Shown: positions 1-8,738 of the stretch, piece after piece
Layout: each line of letters starts with the position of its first letter
Numbering within the stretch: position 1 is the first letter of the stretch
DNA from: Chaetomium olivaceum
Lineage: Eukaryota > Ascomycota > Sordariomycetes > Sordariales > Chaetomiaceae
Length of the DNA stretch: 64,000 bases
NCBI GenBank assembly: GCA_039881045.1
Contig: JAYWVB010000026.1
Coordinates: forward strand, 310,001-374,000
Direction of reading: 5' to 3'
Translations under genes and position numbers: made by a program
The notes under the pieces: model-generated
The model's input: the letters and a program-made list of their open reading frames with translations, nothing else
The model's database searches: none
Told to the model about the DNA's origin: nothing

Positions 1-484
1 GCACACCACTATAAACCACCGCCGGATGCGCCACATAACCCTCCACCTGGCCCTTCAGCCGCCTCAGCGATTCCTCGTAGCAAGCACACTGCCGCCGTGC
101 GTCGTGGCCCTTGCTCGCCCGGCCTGTCGTGCCTAGCAGGGTCCGCTTATTATCAACCTCGAGCTTGGTCGCTAGGTCGAGTATGGTCTGGACCGACTCG
201 AGGATCGGGTTTTCATACGACCGCTGCGAGCTGCCTGACATGCGGGACAGGCGTGAGACGTGGGACGCGATGGAGCGGAAGGACGATACCGAGCCCCGGG
301 ACTTTGCTGACTGAGCGGACCGGTTTGAGCGTCGGGAGCGGATAGACCCAGCGTCCTCCACGCCGCTCTCGAGTTGATTGTCATCTGGGTCTTTCGAGGA
401 TGGGTCCGTCTGGTCCACAGGGCCTTGTTGCCAGAAGGCGAGCCAACGTATCACCCTGCTTCTATATAGGCGTTGGGTTATCAT
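1..484 (-). CDS. 3'-truncated (window edge) serine-rich protein of unknown function
   Basis: Reading the minus strand from 484 to the left edge gives an open frame of about 160 codons with no stop. It begins with an ATG at 484-482, but a CTAAC-like branch site and a TATATAG acceptor-like site just inside the frame mean that this ATG may lie in an intron and the real start may be further right. The first third contains a Trp-rich patch (RWLAFWQQ). A long Ser/Arg-rich stretch follows (SIRSRRSNRSAQSAKSRG-like), then an amphipathic helical segment with ILESVQTILDLATKL. I do not recognise the family. No domain or membrane segment is evident. The gene continues outside the window. Confidence 0.45.
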   Translation of the reverse strand, partial: MITQRLYRSRVIRWLAFWQQGPVDQTDPSSKDPDDNQLESGVEDAGSIRSRRSNRSAQSAKSRGSVSSFRSIASHVSRLSRMSGSSQRSYENPILESVQTILDLATKLEVDNKRTLLGTTGRASKGHDARRQCACYEESLRRLKGQVEGYVAHPAVVYSGV

Positions 485-1040
485 GTTAGGACTTCGTATT
501 ACCGCAGTAGTTGCTGCCCTGGTAGGAGCAAGAGTTTGCATACCTGCGTTTCTTCTTCTTTTTTGAGGAAGCTGGCTGGCCTAAATCACTGGAAGCCGAC
601 ATCGCGCGCCGTGTCTTTTCAACTCTTTTGTTGTATTTTAGCCGTGGGAGTGCTAATGAATGGGCAACGGTTTGTCTCGTTAAAGAGCAGCAACACAATG
701 CAGAAACGTCGGACTCTATCAGTCATTTCCCTTGTACTTGTAGTTGACAACCTGCCGGGCGCCCAGGGTTGTCAACTACAAATTGGGCGAGCCTTGCCCC
801 AAATAGCAGCACAGCCTCTGGGGGCTGCTGAGCATCGCCTGTTGTGGCGTTTGATAAAGGAGATCCGCGCTGCGGTGCAACCAGTCCCAACCAGGGTGGC
901 TATGCAGGATATGCCGAAGGCTGAATCAGGAATAGCCACCCGAAAGAGAGACACCACCCCGCGATTGAGAGAGTGATGATACCTTGGAACGGCTCAAGCT
1001 GGCGTCAGATTGAGTCACCTTTGGTTTTCCAGTCAACTCC
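485..1040. other. Intergenic region with a perfect inverted repeat
   Basis: I see no gene in these 556 bases. The one notable structure is the 15-bp inverted repeat at 738-781, listed separately. It lies about 260 bases upstream of the DUF6594 start codon. Confidence 0.5.
738..781. repeat. 15-bp perfect inverted repeat (hairpin or palindromic site)
   Basis: Bases 738-752 (TTGTAGTTGACAACC) are the exact reverse complement of 767-781, separated by a 14-base GC-rich spacer. Each arm also contains the smaller palindrome GTTGACAAC/GTTGTCAAC. It could be a dimeric transcription-factor site, a hairpin, or the terminal part of a small inverted-repeat element. No target-site duplication is obvious. 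Confidence 0.6.
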
Positions 1041-1924
1041 ATGGCTGAACCCGAGGCTCAGAACTTTGTGCAATATGTGCATCGGTCCCTGGACGAGGAG
1101 GAGAACTTTCATTTCCTCCGCTTCGAGTTCCTCCAACGTCTGAATCTCACCCATTTCCACGTCCAACTAGCCCGTATCAAGAGCCGGGTCCAAAAACAAG
1201 GGCAGTGCTCTGAGGATGAACTAGAGACTTTACAAGGCCTTCTCAAGGACTATGGTACGTATGGCGGACTACCTAACTAGTTAGGTAGGTTACTAGGTAC
1301 CCGTCGTTCCTCCGGACCTTATATGACACCACCTAGAACAAAACCAACTAACAACCCCCAGCCACCGCAATCCGCGACTACCGCTACCTGCGGTCCTGCC
1401 GTCCCGTTCCCAAAGCCGAGATGCGCCTACGAAAAGCCCTCCTCCAGCGCTACTTCCAGTCGGATGATGACTTCCAAGACCCCTTCCACAGCCACTACTG
1501 CTTCTTCGAGGACGAGCAGTCGCACATCGACCCGCTGCGGGCGACGCTGATGCGGTACCTACCAGTTGCGCTAACCTACTCGTCTGAGGAGCGGCGGCAG
1601 CGGCCACGTGAGTACGAGGAGGGAAAGGTACCCTTGTTGGCGTCGGCGTTTGTGGACCGCTCTGTGCGTTTTATTACGGCTATGACGGGGGGAGTGTTTT
1701 TGGTTGGGCCCATGTTGATCATGACGTTTGATCCGTCGCAGACTAAGAGCTTACTTACTGTCTCAGTAGCGCTCGTTGTCTTCTCGCTGGTTCTATCGTT
1801 TGGGATTCGCGTGTCTAATGTTGAGACTCTGGTGGCCACGGCTACATATGCTGCCGTGCTGGTTGTGTTTGTCGGGACGAGCTCGGGGGTGCGGAGAACC
1901 AAGATAGGCCATAATATGGGCTAA
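1041..1924 (+). CDS. DUF6594-type fungal membrane protein
   Basis: Two exons, 1041-1254 and 1362-1924, encode 258 residues. The donor is GTACGT and the acceptor CCCAG, with an AACTAAC branch site. The splice joins GACTATG to CCACC, giving DYATAIRDY without a frame change. The N-terminal half is soluble and acidic (the LDEEENFHFLRFEFLQRLNL region), followed by a segment with paired aromatic and charged residues. The last ~80 residues hold three hydrophobic segments (around FITAMTGGVFLVGPMLIMTF, LLTVSVALVVFSLVLSFGI and TATYAAVLVVFVGTS). This soluble domain plus C-terminal membrane anchor is the layout of the fungal DUF6594 family, which is expanded in accessory regions of many ascomycetes. Its biochemical function is unknown. 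Confidence 0.8.
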
Positions 1925-2306
1925 TGGTTTACTTCTGTTTATAACCGAATGGGAAGTATACATGTAGGTACCTTACCTAAGTATGTGTGCAATCGACATG
2001 ACTTGACCGCTCTTTACCTAAAAGGGAGCCGGGTTTCAAGACTTACCTCACAAAATTCATGGAGCAATGACTCGAGTAAGATAAACAGCGCCGTAAAGGA
2101 ATCAAAAGTGAGCTATGAGTAGGCCTGCTTTGGGTGATCATCCGTCCGTTGACAAGCCGTTGGTGTTGTTAGGTAGAGAAAAAGGAATGCTTGTGATGTG
2201 AACACGAGTAACTACGAAATATAGGGGCAACACCAATGATGTGGTGATGCCTGGGGAGAGAAATGATATGGGCTGACCTACTCAATAGCTCATTTCGATT
2301 TTATTT
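1925..2306. other. Intergenic, no gene seen
   Basis: Moderately AT-rich spacer between the DUF6594 gene and the peptidase relic. I see no convincing coding or RNA signal. Confidence 0.4.
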
Positions 2307-2744
2307 TCTCAAGTACTGACTGCATGTCACGAACTTCTCGGCCACGGTTCTGGGCGGCTGTTGTGTGAAGACAGCACCAAGGGGTTCAACTTCGACGTCA
2401 ACAAGCCCCCCATTAACCCTCTAACGGGGCAGCCGATTGATAAATGGTACAGGCCAGGAGAATCATGGTATGACGTCTTTGGCGCAAATGCCAACGGCGT
2501 CGAGGAATGCCGCGCTGAAGGCGTCGCTCTGCTCTCCCTAACCAACAAGGATCTCCTCGCCATCTTCGGTTACACAGACGATTCACAAGTCCGGGCAGAT
2601 GACAGTCAGTTTGGGGTTTTCTTATCTACCGTCGGAACCAGGAAGAGTTTGTGTTAATTGTTACATTTAGTCATGTACGTCGGTTACCTCGAGGTACGGG
2701 GCGATCAAGGGCCTGGTGGCTTGGGATCCAGAGACCAAGGTATG
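2307..2744 (+). pseudogene. Dipeptidyl peptidase III (M49) relic with both zinc motifs
   Basis: The frame through 2313-2600 encodes a fragment of the catalytic core of dipeptidyl peptidase III, a cytosolic zinc exopeptidase. It has the HExxGH motif as HELLGH (2328-2345), then GFNFD, NPLTG, a W-Y-x-x-G segment, and the second zinc motif EECRAE about 55 residues later, then an IFGY segment. The order and spacing match family M49. After about 2600 the similarity stops. A further piece resembling the following part of the enzyme (YVGYLE, then IKGLVAWDPETK) appears at 2672-2740, but in two frames, so at least one frameshift is present. Only about 110-150 of the usual ~700 residues are here, and no upstream half is visible. 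It is a truncated, non-functional copy. Confidence 0.8.
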
Positions 2745-3324
2745 AGGGAAACAACTGTGGTGCACACTTGCGCCACGTTGGGAATTTACCTGAAAATGAG
2801 CCTGACATAGGAAAAGAAATGGGGGAACCGTGAGCCAGAAAACCCCCTCGAGGCGCTTCGACTTGGAACCATAGCCTATAGGAAACCCCTCCACTCTTTT
2901 CCAGGGGCTTGATATATACTCGTATCACCGGTATACATATACTTCTGAGTGATTGAACTTTTAACCCTGGTAACGAACCCGCATCCACCACAAGTAGCCC
3001 TGTTATACCTTCATTGATGAGAGGCACCTCGAGGCGCCCCACCAGTTTCAACCCCCTTCGTTATCAGTGTAAACCCCTTACACTCTAGTCGCCTTCTTAA
3101 GCATTTTTATTTTATTATATATAATTTTCCCCTTCCAGTACAGGGTCATCCGTGTTCACTGTAAGGTACTACAAATCCAAACATCACGCCCGCTAGATAC
3201 CACGTCTTGCCCATTCATCAACCTCACCTGACTTCCACAACCGCTACGTTTCCCCCTATATTTGCCTTGGGTCTCTCTTTTTTCTTTTCTACATTCGGGC
3301 TCGGAGCAACTTTGTGCGTCTAAG
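2745..3324. other. Intergenic, AT-rich near 3095-3130
   Basis: I see no supportable gene. A minus-strand open frame (2671-3051) overlaps the peptidase relic and has no recognisable features. A short AT-rich patch with a TATATA core lies at 3105-3130, upstream of the next start codon. Confidence 0.35.
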
Positions 3325-3595
3325 ATGCCCGCAACGAGGTTTGAAAACAGCCTTATAATTACCGTCTTCCACCCGCCGGACTACGACTCAGATCATGTTC
3401 GGGATACAGCAAACGCGGAGTAAGTCGCGGCAGTACACGTCCAGCTATATGCTTCCTATGTTACTTTTTGATTTCCGCCTCTCGAATCGCTCCACTAACT
3501 TTAATCTTAGCATTGTTTTAGTCCACGGCTTGAATGGAGACTCCATCACATGGACGACAGCAGTTTACGGTAGTTGGTATGGCCGAGGTCGCTAA
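3325..3595 (+). pseudogene. 5' stub of a SesB/LipA-like alpha/beta-hydrolase gene (NLR-type architecture)
   Basis: Exon 3325-3419 plus 3511-3595 gives a short N-terminal peptide. The intron has a GTAAGT donor, a CACTAAC branch site and a TTAG acceptor. The splice creates AD-IVLVHGLNGDSITWTT, which matches the first strand and oxyanion-loop motif (DIVFVHGLxGxxxxTWT) of the SesB-like lipase domain. That domain heads many fungal NACHT/NB-ARC STAND receptors and related hydrolases. The frame closes at TAA 3593-3595, 61 residues from the ATG. The nucleophile elbow (GxSxG), histidine and NTPase modules are not found downstream. It is most simply a decayed or truncated copy; a missed intron just after TAVYG is a weaker alternative. 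Confidence 0.6.
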
Positions 3596-4360
3596 GACCT
3601 GTACTGGGCTCGGTTTGTTAAGAGAGGAGTCGTGACAAACGAACACGCCTGTTTACCAAATCGGCAGACGGTGAAAGTCGAGTTCTGTTTAGCGAAGTGG
3701 TATAACGGTGTTTGGCTCAGGGTGCACATTGTGTGGCTGTGATTAGCCGTGCATTGGGCAGCGTTCGCCTAAAACGGCACTGCCGCATTTGACAAATACT
3801 AGTAATATCACATAAGTTATATTGAGTACCCACTCGGCTCGCCAAAATAATGCACCCGTCTCGCTGCGGCGTGGGTCGACGGCGTGGGTCGACGACGTAG
3901 GTCGAGGATGACCAAGGTAGCATAGCCCCCGTGACGGCCACACCGACCCAGCTTGGCGACGTTGGTTCAGCTTCCTGCATCCTCATGATCCTGCTCGTGT
4001 GACAAGAAGTTGGCCTTCTCGCTAGCTAAGGCACCACATCGTTTTTGTGTAAAGTTCCCAGTGTCATCATGATCCTGTTGTTAGTATAACTACCATCCTT
4101 TAAAGTTGGTTTCCCGTTTCAGCATTGCTGCTAAGAGACCAACATGGCCCTGATAAGATTCGGACGTGAACTATAATTTGCCCCTGGTACCAGCCCTGCC
4201 CTGTAGGTATGTAGTAGAATCACTCCCCTCTTCTTTTTCTTTTCCCTTCGACAAACCTTGCTACTGCCCACTGAACCTGCTCGCCTCGATTGACCCACCA
4301 ATAACGATACGTACGTACAGATCTCGAATATCCAACCTACCTAACTGACGAAACAAGAAC
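3596..4360. other. Intergenic with a small tandem repeat
   Basis: I see no gene. It probably represents decayed sequence downstream of the hydrolase stub plus the promoter of the gene starting at 4361. Bases 3868-3905 hold a short tandem repeat (separate entry). Confidence 0.35.
3868..3905. repeat. 13-bp tandem repeat, about three copies
   Basis: GGCGTGGGTCGAC occurs twice in tandem (3868-3880 and 3881-3893) and is followed by a degenerate third copy, GACGTAGGTCGA (3894-3905). The repeat is too short to assign to an element. Confidence 0.6.
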
Positions 4361-5179
4361 ATGAGTGACTCCCCTGCCAGGCGAAATGCAACAGGCGATG
4401 CTGGCGTAAGCACGCCTGGGTCAAGACGAACTGGCGCGCCTATGAGGCCCAAGCCTGTTTCTCAGGATGCCCAAGATCCGCCCACCATGGCACGCTGCCC
4501 GATCCCGGACGACCTACTACCAGACCTCGTCGTTGGCTTGGCTGAAGTCCTCGGGGGCGCCACCTACGCCGTCATAGGCGGCATTGCTCTCCGGCTTCTC
4601 GGATCGAAGCGGCCCACCTCGGATATCGACCTTTTCGTGCCCAGCAGTGGCTTCCGGGTGGCCAAGAAGTTTGTCGACAGCAGAGATGGTCATTTTGGGA
4701 CGTACAACTCCAAGGGCCGCACCATAATCTGGTACAGGGGGCTGGATGGGCAGAAGTACAGAGTATACATCTGGGAGGCGGCGCAGATCCGCCATCAGTA
4801 CCCGACCTCGGCTGCCGGCTCAGTCACCATCAACGGCGCGCGCGTTTTGAAGCCGGCGCTGCTACTCGACCACAAGTGCAAGTCGTGGGTGGAGCAGATG
4901 GCGCGCGGCAACCAGTCTATAATGAAGCGGGATGGTGGGGATATAGTCTTCTTGCTTGACTATATGGGCAACAAGAGGCTGCGGACGACGGATCGGGAGG
5001 TCTTCCATGTGACGCCAGAGTTCTTTGCCCACTTCCTCCCTTTCAAGCGGGGATCGGAGCCGCTGTTTTGCGCTATTGGACTCTTGAAGACGAGGGAGAC
5101 AGACACGGTTGTGCCGACGACGGTGGCGCGGGGCTCCGAGCCACGCAGTTTTGTTCCTGCTAAGCGTGCTCCTTCTTAG
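4361..5179 (+). CDS. Nucleotidyltransferase-fold protein (AbiEii/MNT-like superfamily)
   Basis: Intronless frame of 272 residues. An unstructured N-terminus of ~50 residues is followed by a helix and the nucleotidyltransferase signature: GGIALRLLG (about residues 71-79) then TSDIDLF, the GG...DxD arrangement that binds metal and nucleotide in the DNA-polymerase-beta-like superfamily. A hydrophobic ALLLDHKCK helix and a region suited to dimer or helical support follow. Fungal proteins of this type are usually annotated as hypothetical or AbiEii-like. In bacteria this fold includes antitoxin/toxin nucleotidyltransferases, but a similar role here is not shown. A third catalytic carboxylate is not obvious (the stretch after IIWYR has KYRVYIW), so activity is uncertain. 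An in-frame internal ATG at 4441 could also serve as start. Confidence 0.7.
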   Translation: MSDSPARRNATGDAGVSTPGSRRTGAPMRPKPVSQDAQDPPTMARCPIPDDLLPDLVVGLAEVLGGATYAVIGGIALRLLGSKRPTSDIDLFVPSSGFRVAKKFVDSRDGHFGTYNSKGRTIIWYRGLDGQKYRVYIWEAAQIRHQYPTSAAGSVTINGARVLKPALLLDHKCKSWVEQMARGNQSIMKRDGGDIVFLLDYMGNKRLRTTDREVFHVTPEFFAHFLPFKRGSEPLFCAIGLLKTRETDTVVPTTVARGSEPRSFVPAKRAPS

Positions 5180-5519
5180 CAGAAAGAAGCATCTTCAACC
5201 CGTGACGGTAGCTTCTGAAGGGAATGGGGTGCCTGGTAGGTGGACTAGCGTGTTGCTTGTTATTTACAGTTATAGCTTTGCTTTGGCGGCGTTGCTCTCG
5301 AATCTTGCGTGCCAAAAGGGGGGCGAGACTTGAAAGAATTGGAATCATTCCAGACGTACGCCATTATATTTTACTATTTGCAGCGCCAGGTAGTGCGATG
5401 TGGTTCGCTAGTTCTGGATCCCTTCGTTCCGACCCTCTCCGCTCCAACCCTCGCCGGTCGTACAATGTTACGCTTCCAAAGCAGGTTTAGCTCGCTTACA
5501 AGGACGGGTTAAGCTATAT
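5180..5519. other. Spacer downstream of the nucleotidyltransferase gene
   Basis: I see no convincing gene. Several short overlapping frames are present in all registers, with no motif or splice pattern. The sequence grades into the TpA-rich tract that follows. Confidence 0.35.
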
Positions 5520-5820
5520 AAGATCCTGGTCTACCCTCCTCTCGTCCTCCGTTCCGCGTATAGGTTACGGTTCCTATATCTACGAGAGAAATTCTATTAG
5601 TATTCGAGGACTTTATAAGTAATAACTAATATAGGCTCTTACCAGGTAGTGATAGATAATTAGTAGGTTCTACAGTATAAGCGAGGTAGTAACCTAGTAG
5701 ATCTTCTCCCTTACCCTCACTTTCTCCTTAATAGGCTGACCCCTATTCTCCTTTATAACCAAGGTACTGAGCTACAATACCTCTATAACTACTATCCCTT
5801 TCTACTTCTTAACCCTTCCC
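5520..5820. repeat. RIP-like TpA-rich tract (mutated repeat remnant)
   Basis: By hand I count about 44 TpA dinucleotides in 300 bases, against about eight CpA plus TpG. This contrasts sharply with the GC-rich surroundings. Such skew is the signature of repeat-induced point mutation, which turns CpA into TpA in duplicated DNA of Pezizomycotina. No open frame survives. It is probably the remnant of a transposable element; the identity of the element cannot be read. Confidence 0.65.
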
Positions 5821-6430
5821 ATAAAGAAAGACTTACACCGCGACGTGTCGAGCCGGTCCTTGAAGCCGAGGACCCCACACTGGTGGGTGGCGTCGCCCCT
5901 CCCTTCAGGGCTCAGACCTTGGAAAATGGTCAAGTCCGCCATGTCTAAGGCAGCGTAAGTTTCCTTCGCCAACTCGTAGGCGTGTGTCGGCTCCTGGGGG
6001 TGCGGCTTGGTCCGCAGCGCCACTTCCCGGTCGTCGGACCACCAAGAAGGCTTGGTGAAGTTCTCCAGGGTGGAGAGGTCCAACTGGGGCAGCACTGTCG
6101 GGACTGTAAAACGGCGTAAGGCCCAGAATGAAATTCAAGACGACCGCATAGCCAAGCGCGCAGCCAAGCGTCACTCATCGGCTTCTTTTCCCCAGAGATG
6201 CCGCATTGGCGGCGATGGGCGACCTCGGTAGCCTCGAACGTGGTAACGAGGTCGTTCACAGCTTTGGCGACGCTCACACGAATGTTCTCCTCGAACCAGT
6301 AGTGAGGTCCCTCCTCTTCGGGGGCGTTTTCCTCGTCCTCCGGCTCCTCCATCTCTTGGAGGCACATCATCCTCCCAGCCGAGACAAATTGGAGCATATC
6401 CATGATGTCGCCGATCATAGCTTCAGCCGC
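5802..6430 (-). CDS. Unrecognised acidic protein, exons next to a RIP-like tract
   Basis: Two exons can be supported on the minus strand: 6430-6175 and 6103-5802. They are joined across an intron with donor GTGACG and acceptor TTTTACAG, which keeps the frame (KPM then IPTVLPQLDL). The first exon starts after a clean TTTTGCAG acceptor at 6431-6439, so at least one more 5' exon should exist. A short piece around 6500-6520 (GGTGGATGACGATCAATCG followed by GTAATA) is a candidate. Visible features are a helical segment with IGDIMDML, an acidic run (EEPEDEENAPEEEG) and a soluble C-terminus ending at TAA in the RIP-like tract. I do not recognise it. Its end inside mutated DNA suggests that the 3' part may be lost. 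Confidence 0.4.
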
Positions 6431-6913
6431 CTGCAAAACGTCAGTCAATCGCCTAAGTCGTGCTGTCCGTCCTAAGATGTACCCATGATCTGATCTATTA
6501 CCGATTGATCGTCATCCACCCTGCAAAGCTAGCATCTCTGTGGCGCGACGTCGACGGAGGCGCCCGATCCAGTCGAGGGCGGCGATCGAAACCATGAAAC
6601 TACGAGGAAGCGTAGTCGAACACATTTCTAAAGCCTTGTTGTTGTATGATGAATGTTGTTCAAGGACTTGTTTCCCTTGAAGGTTGAGGTTGTATTGTAT
6701 TCTCAAAATGTAAATGTGGAAGGCCGGTTCTGGCGTAAACTGCGGAGCTGATGTGGTTAAGGAAGTGTCCAATGAGGCGGGGTGCTCGCCCAATCCGTCA
6801 ACCAACTCCATCCCAATCAGCTGCCTAGATCATCTCATCCTCCCGTGCAAGTGACACGTTGACCTTGTTAGTCCCACCACGCTCACTCAACCCTTGCTTC
6901 GACTGCCCGAAAG
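6431..6913. other. Intergenic / possible 5' end of the preceding minus-strand gene
   Basis: Probably holds the unresolved 5' exon(s) of the minus-strand gene ending at 5802 and the promoter of the plus-strand gene at 6914. A 99-codon minus frame (6512-6811) is present but cannot be spliced in frame to the downstream exons with the sites I can see. Confidence 0.3.
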
Positions 6914-8258
6914 GTGCATCCCATGGCGGATGAAAACCAACCAGCCATGCTTGGATCATTCCTGCGGCAGATACCTCGCCGTCAACCAGCGCCACAACCC
7001 CAACTTACCACCATGTTCCCCACCATCCAGAGCTGGAAACGCGGCGAGCTAGCACCGCAGGAATACCACACCTTCCGGGACGGGCTCTGGCACCCAGTCG
7101 CGCCACAGGGGGGGTCGACGGTCCCCGCGGGGCGCACAACGCCCCGGTCGTTCCAGTTCGCCGTGCTATCTTGGAACATCGACTTCATGCAGCCCGAGGA
7201 CGACGCGCGCATGACATCGGCGCTGAAGCACTTGCACGGCCTCGTTGCCGCCAAGCCCGACCTCCCAAGCGTCATCATGCTCAACGAGATGACGAGGACG
7301 GACCTCAAGCTCATCAAGAACGCTGACTGGGTGCGCGAGGGCTACAACATCACCGACGTCAACGCCGACCACTGGGAATCAACCACCTATGGCAAGGAAC
7401 CCCCTCTCATTCCTTAACCAGCAGCACACACCCCACCCCCCGCCCGATCCCTCTCCCAAAGACTAACTGGCGGTAGGAACCTGCATGCTCCTCCCGCACG
7501 CCCTCCCACTAACCTCCGTCTCGCGGCTGCACTACCCCAACACGGCCATGATGCGCGACGCACTCTTCGCAGACGTGGCGCTGCCGGGGTCCCGCACACT
7601 CCGGCTGTGCACATCACACCTGGAGTCGCTGCGGGTGGCGCCCCCGCGCCGACCCGCCCAGCTCGCGGCCGCGGCTGCACATCTGCGCCAGGCGTACGTG
7701 GGTGTCTTGGGCGGGGATTTGAATGCGATTGAGGAGTTTGATAACGGGTTGCCTGGGGAGTGTGGGTTGAGGGATGCGTACTTGGAAGGGGGTGGCGTGG
7801 AAGGCGAGGAGGGGGGGATGACTTGGTATGTTTCTTTTAGTTGGTGTTGGTTTGCTTTTTGTTTTTTGCTTTTGCTTTGCGTTTGTGGCCATGTCTGATG
7901 CTGCTTTGCTTTGATTCTTGGAGAGCATGGACTAACATTATTGAATAGGGGATATCAGTCAGGGTCGGGGCGGAGAGCACAGTTTGGGTTGGGCAGGTTG
8001 GATAAGATTCTCTTTTGTGGCGGGGCGCTGAAGTTGATGGCGTTTGAGAGGTTCGGGAAGGATGTTGTGGTCGAGGAAGAGGGGCCGGCGTCGAGGTTGG
8101 TGTACGATGATCTGGAAAAAGCCTGGGTCACAGACCATTTGGGAGTGAGGGCTGAGTTTCGGGTGGAAGTGCCCGAAGAACAAAGGGAGGGCGCGGAAGT
8201 GCAGGACGGGGAAACTCCGATTCTGAAGGAGACGGCGAGGGCTGGGACTCAGACTTAA
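6914..8258 (+). CDS. TDP2-like endonuclease/exonuclease/phosphatase (EEP) family protein
   Basis: Three exons (6914-7391, 7477-7825, 7949-8258) give 378 residues. Motifs of the EEP fold appear in order: LSWNIDF (metal-binding Asn), MLNEMT (catalytic Glu), the SHLESL segment, GGDLNAIEEFD (catalytic Asp/Asn), RLDKILF and TDHLGVRAEF (catalytic Asp-His). The WNID...GGDLN...DHLG set is closest to tyrosyl-DNA phosphodiesterase 2, which removes 5'-tyrosyl adducts left by topoisomerase II. A repair role is inference from family. Intron 1 begins with GC rather than GT (ATG|GCAAGG) and ends GCGGTAG; the join TAT-GGA-ACC is in frame. Intron 2 has donor GTATGT. A second in-frame ATG lies three codons downstream (MADENQ). 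Confidence 0.8.
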
Positions 8259-8738
8259 GAAGAGGATTTAGAGAAGAAAGGGGAGAAGAGCTCGGGCACA
8301 CAGGACCCAGCCCAGTCGGCCTCGAATTAAATCCAATGGTTGGCAAACCGACCTGCAGCTAACATACCTAGGATATTTATCATGCGATTTTATCCCGAAT
8401 CACACGGGAGGAGATCGATTGATATGGAGGTACAAAGGATGTAAAACCAAGAACCGGAGCTGCAACCGGGATTGATTCCTGTTGCGGGATGCAAGAAAAG
8501 CTTAGCCCGGAAATGAGTGGAGTCCCGAAATCAACTCAGCTGTCGCCCCAACAATTCAGCCCCTGCTCCTGTACCCCGGGCCGGCAGCAGGCACCCAATG
8601 ATAGGGCAATTATAGGCAACGTTCCAGGCCCTGCCCGCTGCCAACTTCCCCCTGGTTCTCCGTTCATGTTCAATCCACCAGACTTCCCGTCATACGACAG
8701 CCCTAGAGCCCACCGCCAGACGCAGCCGATGCTTTGCG
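8259..8738. other. Intergenic / promoter of the RCHY1-like gene
   Basis: I see no gene. A plus-strand frame at 8489-8821 runs into the next gene in another register and lacks features. Confidence 0.4.

Noticed and set aside
2671..3051. 126-codon minus-strand frame
   Set aside because: Overlaps the end of the peptidase relic on the opposite strand and has no features.
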